Of a stretch of DNA of 64,000 nt, positions 1 to 11,200 are shown in pieces. Numbering within the stretch: the first letter of the stretch is position 1; the number at the start of each line of letters is the position of its first letter. The translations under genes were made by a program, and so were the position numbers. Under the pieces are notes generated by a model, which saw nothing but the letters and a program-made list of their open reading frames with translations, was not told the DNA's origin and made no database searches. Origin of the DNA: Moringa oleifera (taxonomy: Eukaryota > Streptophyta > Magnoliopsida > Brassicales > Moringaceae); NCBI GenBank assembly GCA_021397835.1, contig JAJFZO010000191.1, positions 4,655,001 through 4,719,000 of the forward strand, read 5' to 3'.

Positions 1-453
1 GCTAAAGGATGTTGGCTTTCTAAAGGTAAGGTCAGGTGTTGGTACGTTTCAGAGTAGGCTCTTAACTCCATGGGGCTCTACCTAGGTTGGGTCATGCCTT
101 GTGGGTATAGCTTGGATCGGGCCTTTGGTTTATGAATTTGGACTCTAGCCCATGTAGCTCACATGAATAGAGATGGCGGTAGGCTAATTTGAACCTGGTG
201 AGGTTCCCCAAGGAGGAGGAAGAAGAGGAAGGCGGTGTCATGGTGGTGCTGGTTTGCTACTGGGGTGATGAACATCAATGCTTAAGGAAGAGAATCAAAC
301 CAGATCAACAGAGAGATAAAGAAAGGCAGAGAAATGAATTGATACTATGTTCCAAGAAACAAAGATCTTCTCTTTTCATTTCCTAGGACCAGTTTTCTCC
401 GTGAAGGAGAGCACAAATCATGGAGTAACAGAGCTGCATATGAAATATTAATG
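1..453. other. 3' flank of the UXT-like gene, no gene seen
   Basis: No convincing coding region. The part next to 454 is probably the 3' UTR of the minus-strand UXT-like gene. The first 190 bases are mixed-composition DNA in which I recognise nothing. Confidence 0.5.
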
Positions 454-3304
454 TTACAAAATGCGCTCTGGTGGAGGTTTCTCGGCTGGAAGCTGAAGTA
501 ACTCCCGGATTCCCTCGTGAACCTGCACGTAATCAATTGAGCAGTTGTTACTTGGACCTCAGAAATTATCAAAAGGAAAGGCTTTGTTTGTACATGTAAT
601 GGACACCAAGTTGGAAATTTGGCTTGATCTTCCCTTCTGTTTCTAACAGAATTTACTTGGAACATGAAGGGAAAGGTTGAAAGAGGAGGAGAGCCAAAAT
701 AGAGACATACCAGTTTGATATGGGCTTTAATTGATGCAATAAGGCCAGTATATTCCTCTATTTGCCTGCATATTATAACCAGCAATTCCTTAGTTTAAAT
801 CACTCACCAAACCACCAAAGCGTGTGTGTGTGTGAGAGAGTGAGAGAGAGAGAGAGAGAGAGTAAAAGGAAACAGAAACCATACGACAACAGTTGCAGAT
901 ACCATCTTCTATCATGAGATCCAATCATCACATCCATGACCCAGAACCATCTTCAAAAGCCTATACGTTTGACCTTTCAAACCAGGGTATTGGCTTGTGA
1001 AGGAGAATGACCACAAACTAAACTCAATTAAGAATGATGACAAACTAGTTGGTGTCAGCTATATGGCTCCCTGTTCTCTAATTTGCACCCAAAACCATAT
1101 CTTGAACAAGAACTTCATAGAGAAAGTTCTAGATCATATCTCAACCCATGTCATCTTAGAACTATCCTTACCCTCTTTGCACAACTTAGTTGGATCAAGC
1201 CATTCCTGCCCATCAGTAAACACTTATGACAGCGATGAAAATCTAAAACTAACTACCTATGCTCCACTGCATGCATGCATGCATTTCACTTGAAGTTGAC
1301 TTGCCTAATTGCTATTCAACCAATAGTAACCTCAGCACAGCATGCAGACAGAAGAATCCATATCAACCAATTCAACTAAACGTCAAGACAGATGGGAAAA
1401 ACTACTGTTATTTTCCCACCCTGTTTACTCTGTTTAAGGCCAACCAACACAAAGAGACTATGATCTTGACATGCATCATCAGCTTCTCAATTGGATGAAA
1501 TTTCAAAACCCAGCATACATAAGATGAAGCTATTAATCTCTTGTGGAAATGATGATGGATACAATTAGTTCAATGTGGTAGAAATCTTCACTTCACTAAC
1601 TAGGCAGTTCACCCTGATAGCCCTCAAACCTAACAAGGGAAGAAAATTGGCATTCAGTAATTTAGCTGTGACATGTATAAAAGCAGCCAGGCTAGTAGTA
1701 ATTAGCACACTGGACAAAGGTGCATCTTTCAGCAGCTGGATGTTGAGCTTGCTACTCCATATAATGAGTTACTTGAAAATTGATAGCATTACCTACATTG
1801 CTGCCACTAATTCATTTCCTATTCCATGACTAACAGGTTATTTTGCAACAGGAACTTTGTGCAACCGATTAATTAAAGAAACTTCAGGAAAACAGCTTCA
1901 ATCAACTAAAAACAAACATGAGTACCTGTCTAACTTTTCTTCCTTCTGTGCTATGTAATCTAAGGCTTCTGACCAGGTCAACTCCACATAAAATCCTAGC
2001 CCAATATCCACAAATATCCTTTGTGTATCCGGTCTGCGGTCATGTAGAAGACACACAATATCAATCCCCACCCCATGGGGCCAAAAAAGCAGGCAATAAT
2101 TCCACTGCCAATCATTGTCACATGGCGCATGCTTCATGTGAAATATCTTTCACATTAATGATGATTAACCCTAGAGCAAATGCAGTAGACAAGGAAATAA
2201 TGAACAACAAAGTTAACAATATGCAATAACATCAAGAAATGAATATATGAGTTAAATTGGCAAGAAAATCGACCTGAATATGCATCACCTATATAAGAGC
2301 ATGAGGCACCAAGATTGAAGAGATAACAAAGACTTACACATCAGCTTGCAAGTAAACCTCAGAGCCAATGTTTACCAACGTCCTCAAACTGGTCACACTA
2401 TTTTTCTCCAGATTTTCTACATTCCTCCGTAGGTCTGAGCTACATGTTGAAAAAGAGTCAAGGCAACCACAAACAAGAATCACCAAAAACGTTAGAAATT
2501 CAACTAGAGGGACTTCTTAGCCATCGTTTGGATCTCATAAAATTAAGGATGGTTAAAAATATAGCAACAAAGAGGCCCCCCAAGGAGGTGAAGAAAAGTT
2601 GAATTGGTGGTTTCCGTAATGTCATTGGCTGGCTTTGAAATTATTACCAACAGAAAATAAAGAATAATCTTGAACAAGATAGAAAATATCAAAGAAGTTT
2701 AGAGTTAGCCAAGTTAATTTTCCAAGAAACAAAAAGGGGAATGTGTTTCCAACCCAAACACTACTAAAGTTCGTTTGAAAGGAAGACAAACCAACTTCTA
2801 ACGAGATGCATATCAAGCCACATAAGTAAATTCAAAGGATACAAAACCTTCTTTTGTTCAAAGACCTTGTCCCTGCAAAATAAGCAAATAAAAAGCAGTG
2901 AATAAGCAAGTGTTACCACTTAAAACATAAACTGCCTAAAGTTACTAAGCCAACTGAAGAAACTGACAAGATAACCATTCCTAGGAATTACCTGTGTAGT
3001 AATTGCTGCTACTTCTTTCAACCCTCCCACAACCCCCCAAAAAAAAGCTTCAAGTAATTAAAAGAAACCAAAACCAAAAAATATGGCAAACTTATGCAGC
3101 ATTCAGAAAACAAAATATATAGACACATAGTCCATTCTGGCCAAGGTAGATAGAATCAATAATATGAGATATTTAACGGCATTATGTATTTTTTAAAAAA
3201 AATTTACCATACCGTTCAGCAATGGCATGAACAAGGTCGGGCTTCAGGCGGCGATCAACAAATTCTTCAAATTTCTGTACTTTCTCTTGGCGAACCGTGT
3301 CCAT
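454..3304 (-). CDS. UXT: UXT-like prefoldin alpha-type protein
   Basis: Six coding exons on the minus strand: 3304-3213, 2872-2843, 2439-2338, 2033-1926, 765-711 and 522-454. They join in frame into 151 residues, the usual length of this family. It starts MDTVRQEKVQKFEEFVDRRL; later blocks include DKVFEQKKVFSDLRRNVENL, the conserved VDIGLGFYVELTWSEALDYI (about residues 84-103), and QIEEYTGLIASIKAHIK before a LLQLPAEKPPPERIL tail. Family knowledge: UXT/ART-27 is an alpha-class prefoldin-like subunit of two coiled coils flanking a beta hairpin, part of the R2TP/prefoldin-like complex. Arabidopsis At1g26660 is the counterpart as I recall it. Role here is inferred from that. All introns are GT-AG; the 1.16-kb intron 4 carries a GT/GA microsatellite. 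The ATG at 3304 is the first one after a 5' UTR acceptor near 3311. Confidence 0.93.
822..862. repeat. (GT)n-(GA)n compound microsatellite
   Basis: About six GT units run into about fourteen GA units, broken by a single T, inside the UXT-like intron. Length polymorphism between individuals is likely. Confidence 0.9.
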
Positions 3305-3311
3305 GGCTGTC

Positions 3312-3900
3312 CTGATCATAATATTAAGTGCAATTTGTGAACTTACAGAAATCTACCACTGTTAGTACATAGAAACCCATTTAACAGTCGTGACATTCCA
3401 CGTTTTCTTCAAACCAACAAATTCGTAGCACACTTCCACAGTTCATTTCTCTGATTAATACTTCTAATTCTCAGAAAAATGGTACATTCTTTTCTAAAGC
3501 AACTCTTTCAAGTTTCTATTTCACCAGTTTCAATGACGGGAATAAAGTTACCCAAGTTTCGTTCGAATATTTTGTCGAACAGAAAGTGCACCAACTCTGA
3601 AAACAAATCAAATCCGCCAGTAACAAGCATATGCATCAAGAAGGGGCTAAAATTCTAATTGACGATCAAAATCTTGGGAACGGAGATGTTGCTTAATTCG
3701 TTCAGTCACTGAAAATTTCTTATTTTGGTTTCGCCGAACACATAAAGGATACATCAAGGTATGATATTATTGCAAGAAAACTAAGGAAATGAGAGAGTCA
3801 AAGCCAGCTTTAAGAGAGTTGGCTACTCACCTCTTCAGTGGCTGTTCAGTAGTTATTCAAAGGCCTAGGCGGGTTTGAGTTTCGGCCGATCAGCAAGTCG
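3312..3900 (-). promoter_or_regulatory. 5' UTR exons of the UXT-like gene (probable)
   Basis: On the minus strand a donor (GAAGAG then gtgagt) ends a putative leader exon at 3831. An acceptor (ttgttttcag) starts a second at about 3595, which ends at a donor (CTTGG then gtaactt) at about 3552. A third acceptor lies just upstream of the start codon (gatcag at about 3311). No ATG occurs in the middle piece. This suggests a 5' UTR split by two introns; only the splice-like motifs support it. Confidence 0.45.
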
Positions 3901-4198
3901 GTTTAGGTATTGACAGTCACAGCATCTCTGTCTTTGAAGTTAACTAGTGCTTGCAAATATGGCGGCTTCTGAGCAGTCAGTCATCTCTTACACTGTTTAG
4001 CAGTTTATGGAATTATAATTTTTTCTTATGAAATTTTGAAGTTTATAATTCTAGATAAATATTAAGAAAATAAATCAATCCTATCAGAAAATATGAGTAA
4101 CTATATTAGGACAAGGAAAGAAAGATCTCTAATTGATTTAATAAGAATCTACGAAATGAAACCATGGTGGGAGAGCATCGTTACGGAATGAGGTATCT

Positions 4199-4530
4199 TG
4201 TGACGCCCAAGTTAGTAGAATATTTGAATAGAATTTTGTTACGAATGAGGTAGCTTAGATGTATTATATTTGAGGCTTTATTTATATAGTTAGGTCGGAA
4301 GATACATCGATCATTTTTTAGGGATATAACTTATCTTTGTATTCTCATTGATTAAGCAATTATCAGACTAGCACATCAGTGTTATCTTGACTGACATATG
4401 ATTATTTATACTCTGATTAACTCAGCTTTATTGTTCGGCATCTTCTTTTGGGAAGTGTGCCTTTAAATGAGTTGGACTATATAGGTCCATTTATTGTGGG
4501 TCTTTTTATGAAATTAAGTCTGAATGTAAT
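4199..4530 (+). repeat. Left copy of a long direct repeat, probable LTR
   Basis: Begins TGTGACGCCCAAGTTAGTAG and matches 6952-7317 at about 75-80% by eye over its length. Shared blocks include gagg(c/t)tt, catcgatcatt, gggatataactta and tctgaatgtaat. A start TGTGACGCCC is common in plant gypsy-type LTRs. No clear primer-binding site follows. Confidence 0.6.
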
Positions 4531-6951
4531 ACCATTAGAAGTTCTCACGTTTTTTAGTCGAAGAAGTCGATTCCGTGCAGTTTAATTTCAAGGAGTAGGT
4601 TTTTTCATTCTCTAAGTTTCTCTCAAATTGGACCACCAATCTGCATATTTGGTGACGCTTAGTTAGTCCATAGATATGGTTACAAGGTCAAACTATTTCA
4701 CAGTTTTCTTTTTTGAGGGCCCATCCGATGACCTTAAATTTTAGGCAAGTTGTAAGCTTATCCTTTCACAAATAAGGCTTCTTTACAACCTCAAATGAAA
4801 CCAATCCGCAATGTCATTTATGTGAATTAAACCAATCAACTTTTTTTTTTCTTTTTGCAGGCTTAAACCAGTATGCAACCTTTTTGTGAACTAAAACTAG
4901 ACCACAAATTTCTCTTTGCGAACTTAACCAATCTGCATCCTTCTTTTTACGAACTAAAACTAGTTACAATTCTTTTGCAATGTTGATGCTCTTACAGCCT
5001 AAGCGCTCTTGCACTATCAATGGGATTTGCAATTTTTCTGCCATGTGGCTTGAGCATTCTTGTGGTGTCAGTAGTGTCAATGCTCTTATGGCCTTATAGT
5101 CTAAGCACTCTTGCGACTCAACACTCGTGCAACGTTGTCACTTTTAAGGTGTCGGCACTTTTGCTGCATTGACACTTTTATGATGTCGTCTATGTCGATG
5201 ATTTTACAGTATGAACAATGTCAACAATTTTACGGTGTCAATAGTATCAACGATCTTATGGTGTTGGCGTTTTACTCTTATGGCATTGGCACTATTGTGA
5301 CCTTAGCGTCCAGCTTTTACTTATAAAGGTTTTCATCACTCACTTAAGTTTTAGCGAGATTTTTTTTTGTATTGTATTTGATAAATTTAAAAAATAAACC
5401 AACAGAATTAAATATAGTTGATAATGAAAATGTTTTGTTCTTATTTATTCTTCTTTAACATTATAAGCTTTTTATTAGTAGTATTTTTTTTTTTTTTTGG
5501 AGTTTGAGGTCTTAGGTATTTCTTTCCCTTCGAAAGTGATTGACTTAAAGATACCCGCTCCTAGTACCTTTTCTATCTTGATCTCTTTTAGGAAAAGTTG
5601 GGAGGTGCTTTGGATTCTCCACTTTTCTTGACTTTCACGAAATTCAACATTTGTTATTAAGTCTCTAATTTTCTCTTAATTTATTCTTCCCCATTAATGT
5701 ACTTTCCTGCCTTGACTAGCAACTCATTAAGAATCTTAGGTGTTTTCTTCGCTTAAAGTATGTTGAATGTGCCTGTTAACACTATTTCTTTCACTATTGA
5801 CATTGCGATTGACTGATTTAAGCTCTTCACTTCCAAAGTCGTAGAAGTGAATTTTCTTTATACTCACGGAGAATCTCCAGATTGCATTGTCTTGTTGCTT
5901 TCACTAACGTGACAAGAAAAGCTCTGCATTTCATTATGTTTGATAGGCCTTATAGTTATCGTGTCGAATCTCTCGATATGGTCCATGTTGTAAATCTTCG
6001 AAACTATCAATTTGAGGAGCCTTGAACTCAAGCGATAATAGCCTAGCAAAGATCTTAATCCCTAAGAGGCATCCGAAAACCTCATCATATTCCATGTTGT
6101 TGGGATCGTCTTGGTTAAATTGGACATTCATGAGGATCCTAATATGCTTTTTAATTTTTCCTAACTATTTTTTTTTTTTTTTGGACACTGGAGGTGTATA
6201 AGTGTCTGTCAACTACCTTATTTCTTTTAGTTTATGAAGTATCTACTTTTTCTTCTTCCTAATCATAATGATTCTTTGTCACTTCATCTATAGCCTCGAA
6301 TAACACAGGAGCTCGTAGTTAGTGCATTGAGGATTGAGGGTGGTGTTAAGGTCTCCGTAACAGTAGCCAATGGATCATAACGTTGGGGGATATAGATGAT
6401 TTAGTTCGTACATTGACTCAAAATCGCTAATGTATCAAGTTAAAAATGTGTTTGGAAAGGGTGAAAAGTGGAGGACCCATGAGTGAAATAGGTAGTATGA
6501 TAAGCATGAGAGTATATGACAAAGGTGGTTAAATGGGAAAAGTCATGCCTACTATGATCATGTATGAAGGCAAAATTGCACGAAAGATCATGCCAATTAT
6601 TGTGATAAGTCTAAGTGGTCGCAAGGTCATAGTGGTGGTGGTGAGAAAACCATAAAGGTCGTGCCATACTAGAAAGTAAGGCAGGGCAAGTTTAGTGATA
6701 TGAACAATCGAAAGTGGGTTTAAAGATAAAAGAGCCTCTGAGTTATTAACCACTTAGCTAGTCGAGCGAGTTTTGGGAGATATATTTATGGCTTTCCATC
6801 GTAGATTCTCGATACTACTGAAAAATATCGAGTAGCTAAGTGGGACACATGAACAAAGATCCTCAAATAATGATGAATGAAAATGTGATTTGATGAGAAT
6901 ATGCAAAATGAAAGCACAATGAGAGGATATTTCTAAGAGACCGTTGTATCC
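4531..6951. mobile_element. Interior of a decayed, non-coding LTR element
   Basis: Lies between two direct repeats 2.75 kb apart. I find no gag, protease, RT or integrase motif; short frames are all interrupted. It includes a degenerate tandem array (4980-5320). A minus-strand stretch at 5934-6131 reads MNVQFNQDDPNNMEYDEVFG and continues with FARLLSLEFKAPQIDSFEDL, which I do not recognise. It resembles a LARD-type non-autonomous retroelement or a much decayed autonomous one. Confidence 0.5.
4980..5320 (+). repeat. Degenerate tandem array of short units
   Basis: Repeated variants of a roughly 17- or 26-base unit such as ggtgtcggcactttt, gcattgacactttt, tgtcaacaatttta and ggtgtcaatagta. The unit is about one period of (G/C)TGTCRRCA followed by a T-run. 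The open frame 5111-5326 across it reflects the array, not a gene. Confidence 0.6.
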
Positions 6952-7317
6952 TCTAACGCTCAAATTAATAGGATATTATAGCTTAAATGTATCATACTTG
7001 AGGTTTTGATTATATAGCTAAGTCAAAGGACATATCGATCATTTATGAGGGATATAACTTATCCTTGTAGTGATTTTTTATCATCCTAATAGTGTCATGT
7101 TTGTCGATCCCTATTGTATCATAAGCTTCTTGTTGATTATGCGATCGTCAGGCTAACACATCAGCGTTGCCCTTATTGACATGAGATCATCTATGCTGTG
7201 ACCAACTCAATCTTATTGTTCAACATTTTAGGAAGCATGCCTTTAAATAAGTTAGACTATATAAGCATATCTACTATAGGCCTCTCTCCAAGGTCCAATC
7301 TGAATGTAATATCATCA
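6952..7317 (+). repeat. Right copy of the long direct repeat, probable LTR
   Basis: Starts with taacgctcaaattaatag, a mutated form of the left start, and ends near tctgaatgtaatatcatca. Several transitions and small indels separate the two copies, which indicates an old insertion. I saw no clean target-site duplication. Confidence 0.6.
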
Positions 7318-7331
7318 TAAACTATATTCAC

Positions 7332-7720
7332 TTCTAATTTTAACTACTTCAATTGAATTAAATTAAAAAACTAAGAGTACAATTTTGTTCAATTTGTATG
7401 TTAGACATAAATAAATATTAAAAATATTTTAATTTAATCCTATTTAAATTTTGGTTCAAATAAACATAAAAAAAATTATCAATACTTTCGTTGTTGAAAT
7501 ATCTTTAAAATAACTTAAATAATTTTTACCTCAAATTTGATAAATTTTTTAATTATTAATTATTTTTTATGAATTTTAAATTTTTTAATAATTTAATTTT
7601 TTTAATAATGATAATTTAAATATTTTATATATTTTATATTTATAAAAAATTTAAAATCAAAGTTAATTATAAAAAATTATCGACTTGAATCAATTGATAT
7701 TTCATAATACAAATTAAAAA
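7332..7720. mobile_element. AT-rich MITE-like element, copy 1
   Basis: 389 bp. The right end, read inward on the minus strand, begins TTTTTAATTTGTATTATGAA, matching the terminal repeats of the copies at 28977 and 34113. The interior has the family core: gaaatatcttt, aacttaaataa, then a block around tttttatgaatttt. The left end is only weakly similar. Confidence 0.5.
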
Positions 7721-7901
7721 CTACAGTGACGTTGAAGTTTTTAACCCATAATTTGTCAGTGATTATTAATTGATTTCAAAGATTAAAAATAAAAATATTG
7801 AATTGCCTTTTTCCTGAATTTGCCCAAATTAATTGAAGATCTCCTCAAAGCTGAATTCACTATTACAATTTGTTAAACTAAAGATGATTTCATGATAACC
7901 A

Positions 7902-7910
7902 AAACCCTAA
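7902..7910 (+). promoter_or_regulatory. telo-box (AAACCCTAA)
   Basis: An exact AAACCCTAA about 230 bp upstream of the candidate gene at 8137. Telo-boxes are typical of plant promoters active in dividing cells. On its own it is weak support for transcription here. Confidence 0.35.
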
Positions 7911-8136
7911 CGGTGATTGACATGGAGGCTTCACTTATTTGATACACATTATCTGCTAGGATTTCGTGGATTAATTAAATTTAAGTATTAATTAAAAAAT
8001 GCACTGTTAAATATAAAGTAGGGTTCCAGTTATCAATATTACAAAGTAACCAGAACGAAGAATCTCTAAACTGCTTGGGTAAACACCTTTCTCACTTTCA
8101 TTCTCACGTCAGTTTAATTCAATTTTTAAAATTTAT

Positions 8137-8824
8137 TTGATGAGTTTTGCAGTGAACACATTTCTGGAAAACCCAGATATAAGAATTCAGCAGTTGAAAG
8201 AAATGGAAGAACAAGAAGCACCACCAATCTCAAAGAGATACCAATATTTCACAAATTTTGATTCAATATCAATTACGAAAATGGTATTTCCATCAAGCAA
8301 GGATGATCAAGATGACAACCAAGTGGATGCCATTATTGAATTTCTGACAACCATTGCATGTGAGGACCAGAAAAGCAAGGAGCCAAATATGCACAAAAGA
8401 GTACAAGATTTGAATGTGCCAAAACAAGAAACAAAGAAAGCAAACCAACATCTGTCCACCAAAGAAAAATCAATTTCCAGCCTCGTAACTATCATGGAAT
8501 GGCACAAAATCTTCAAGGATCGAGTGATAACGCTCCAGATGGGTGTGTTGATTTCATGGAAGATGACATTAGATTTGTGTTGATTTCATGGAAGATGACA
8601 TTAGATTTGGAAGACTAATAGGTATAACGCTTTTGGTTAGTAAAGTTGCAGTGGAGTTTTCTGTTAGTGAAGCTCAAGCGAGTACAGAACAAAACATCAA
8701 GAGGGCTGCTTGTTGTGCAAAGCCTGAAGAGGCTATAGCACTGCCACAAGTTCACAAAATGGTTAGCACACGAGAAAGGGATCGGAATTCTAGTAGAGGA
8801 GGCTCTGTCATCCAATCATCATGA
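8137..8824 (+). pseudogene. Unrecognised low-confidence gene, frame broken by a 32-bp duplication
   Basis: A frame from 8137 (or Met at 8140) runs 148 codons, beginning MMSFAVNTFLENPDIRIQQL and rich in Glu, Lys and Gln, with a short QDLNVP that recalls an EAR-like DLN motif. It stops at 8581-8583 within an exact 32-bp tandem duplication (8545-8576 and 8577-8608). A second frame from 8588 starts MEDDIRFGRLIGITLLVSKV and runs 78 codons. Before the duplication a third frame reads SSDNAPDGCVDFMEDDIRF in register with that second frame if one copy is removed, so the C-terminal part once extended further upstream. I do not recognise any part. It may be a young pseudogene, a spliced gene whose intron I cannot place, or a transcribed non-coding locus. 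Confidence 0.35.
8545..8608 (+). repeat. Exact 32-bp tandem duplication
   Basis: Two abutting identical copies starting gtgttgatttcatggaagat. Thirty-two is not a multiple of three, so it shifts any reading frame crossing it. Perfect identity suggests a recent event. Confidence 0.9.
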
Positions 8825-10129
8825 AGAGCAAAACTAAATGCCAAAATTGGGCATACCAAGAATTTCCATCAATCCTATGCATGATCTTGATTTGGTCTCA
8901 AAATCTCCAGGGTGCCTGCAAAAGCTATTGGTTTAAATCAGAATTCACTGCTAACTATATTAAGAATTGATTGCTCAGTATTTGATTACAGGGGTTGTTC
9001 TCATACACTTAATGAAGAAACTAAAGACAGCAGATTTAGAAAGAGAAGAAAAATAAAATAGGAGTCAGATGAGGAAAGGTCTCTCTGCAATAGCGTGTCT
9101 GATGCTTATGAACTAGACAGATGTCTTCTGAAAAATGCTCTCCTTCATGTCGAAATGCAGGTGCAACCAGGGAAATTTTACTGACACAGCAATTGAAGTC
9201 CTTCAATAGCATTTAGAGTCTGAGACAGAATAATGAAAACACGTCAGACATGAGAACAATAGAAGGTACAGAACAATCATAATTCATATGCAAATGCTCG
9301 ACAAACTACAATTCACCACTCCTAACTATGAGAACACAAATATGAGAATAACGATTTTTGGCATGACTTATATAACTTCTTTTCTCAGCTGGAAAAACTT
9401 CTAGTTGTAATTTAACAAAAACACAGTCATGAACAAGATGAAGTATATTACTTCTATCCGTCTTTGATCACCAAGCTTCTTGAAATAAGCAGATGTCCGA
9501 ACAATCTCTGGAGGTTGTCAAATATACTTGTACCAACAAAGCAACTCATAAATTCAAAGAAATCAGAGTCATAAAAATTATATAGCTGTTTCTGTTGGCT
9601 GGGAAAAACGCTGACAACTAATGGTTTAACATCATCCATCAGGCAAAGCCAATTTTCACCATGTTATTGAATAACTAAAGAATATAAAACAGCCCAACAG
9701 ATGAATTTGGGACTTCAAAGTATAATTTTGTTGCACAAAAGTGTAATTTCCATCAAAAATAAGAGAAAATGAAAGAAGAAAAGGAGAACCTATTATCTCC
9801 TAAAGTCTTCTTCCCAAGGTATATGGCTTTAACTATTAATTCTCAAATTATTAATTTCCACCACTTCCATTCCAACTATTGGATCACTGGAGAAAGTCAC
9901 TTCTATGTTTTGAATGAAGTGCCCATAAACATGGTGATCATGTAAGGAATTGGATGCTGTAAACCCATTGGCAAGGGAGTCCACTGAGATACCGATAAAC
10001 CATTGCTCAGCCAAAAGTCAGAGAATACGAGACTGCCAATAGAAACCACATTGCCTCATTGCAGCTTCCATCTTCATGTTTCCAACCGAACAAACTTTTG
10101 CAGATAACAAAGCAATTTTACAAGACATA
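8825..10129. other. No gene seen; probable 3' UTR of the next gene near 10130
   Basis: Unique-looking DNA of moderate AT content with only short chance frames. The few hundred bases nearest 10130 are probably the 3' UTR of the minus-strand membrane-protein gene. Confidence 0.45.
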
Positions 10130-11200
10130 TCACTCCGTAGCCGTTGATCCAGAGGAAACAGTCCCTGATTCCAAAATTGATAGGTGTCCACCATCTGAGG
10201 TTTCTATGCTATGAGATCTGCAACTGAAGTAGAAGACTGCACTCATCATGGAATCAATAAGCACCACAAACGAATACATTACCACCAATAGCGGCCCTTC
10301 CCAAATCCTGGATGACCCGTCTCCATAGCTCAATGTCTTCACTCTATGCTCAAACAATCCTTCCACAAATGCCATCCCAATGGTAGATCCAAGATATATC
10401 AAAAGACCCACCTGAGTCTGCCCCTTGATCAAAACACCTGACCGGAGCAATGATTGTGGTCCAGAAACATCCTCCAAAACGGAGATGACAATAGCAGTAT
10501 TGCAAACAATAATGGCATGGGCAAATACAACAGAGAATATTAGCCCCACCATCATTGCTGTATATACATTCATATCAGAGGAAAACCCAATGACAGAAAA
10601 TGCACTACACACTGCAGCAAGAAGAACACAGAATGAGGTGAGGCAACCAACAGTGACCATACACACCCACAAATATGTCACAACAAGCCGCTTCCAAATT
10701 TTTCCAACTATCACAAAGAACTTGTTCACATCAACCTTTTTCCTGGAATAGGTACAATCAACAGAGTAAACCACAGCAGCTTTTGATAACAAAGACAATG
10801 TGATAAACAAAGGGAAGCACGTTGCTGATGAAATAACCATCTCTGCGAACCGCTGGCATGACTGTTTGGTAAGAGACCTCAATGGGAGCCCACTAGACTT
10901 TGCAACTAACAACAGACGAACAGTCAGTTTCTTTACAATAGATTGATCAACTAAGATATTGGATAAAAGAGCTCCCGATAAAGGGCAGATTAGCAAAGCA
11001 GCAGTTAACATGAATCCCGAGCAATTATACCGAAGAATCCTAACAGTTTCTCTCAAGATCTCCAGCGCATTCATAGACCTAAACTGGTAATGATCATGCC
11101 CATCTTTATAAACAGATGATTCTGCCGCAAATATATGCAAATCGGTCTGTTTAGGGCCCTCATCTTTGGCATGATTTAGCTTAGTAACTTCCATTTCCAT
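10130..11200 (-). CDS. Six-pass membrane protein, At1g69430/At1g26650 type
   Basis: Single-exon frame of 356 residues starting MEMEVTKLNHAKDEGPKQTD. Hydrophobic segments at about 63-83, 121-146, 171-205, 212-242, 263-283 and 302-326; the N terminus is hydrophilic and the C-terminal tail Ser-rich. The diagnostic family block is SVLEDVSGPQSLLRSGVLIK (residues 240-259). The family is plant-specific with no established biochemical function that I can state; location in a membrane is inferred from the helices. A Met 16 codons upstream (11248) would add GCLYISLYIAQSCIL, but homologues I recall begin near MEVTKLNH, so I chose 11200. In Arabidopsis the two copies sit beside the PAT22 and UXT-like genes, as here. 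Confidence 0.88.
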   Translation of the reverse strand: MEMEVTKLNHAKDEGPKQTDLHIFAAESSVYKDGHDHYQFRSMNALEILRETVRILRYNCSGFMLTAALLICPLSGALLSNILVDQSIVKKLTVRLLLVAKSSGLPLRSLTKQSCQRFAEMVISSATCFPLFITLSLLSKAAVVYSVDCTYSRKKVDVNKFFVIVGKIWKRLVVTYLWVCMVTVGCLTSFCVLLAAVCSAFSVIGFSSDMNVYTAMMVGLIFSVVFAHAIIVCNTAIVISVLEDVSGPQSLLRSGVLIKGQTQVGLLIYLGSTIGMAFVEGLFEHRVKTLSYGDGSSRIWEGPLLVVMYSFVVLIDSMMSAVFYFSCRSHSIETSDGGHLSILESGTVSSGSTATE

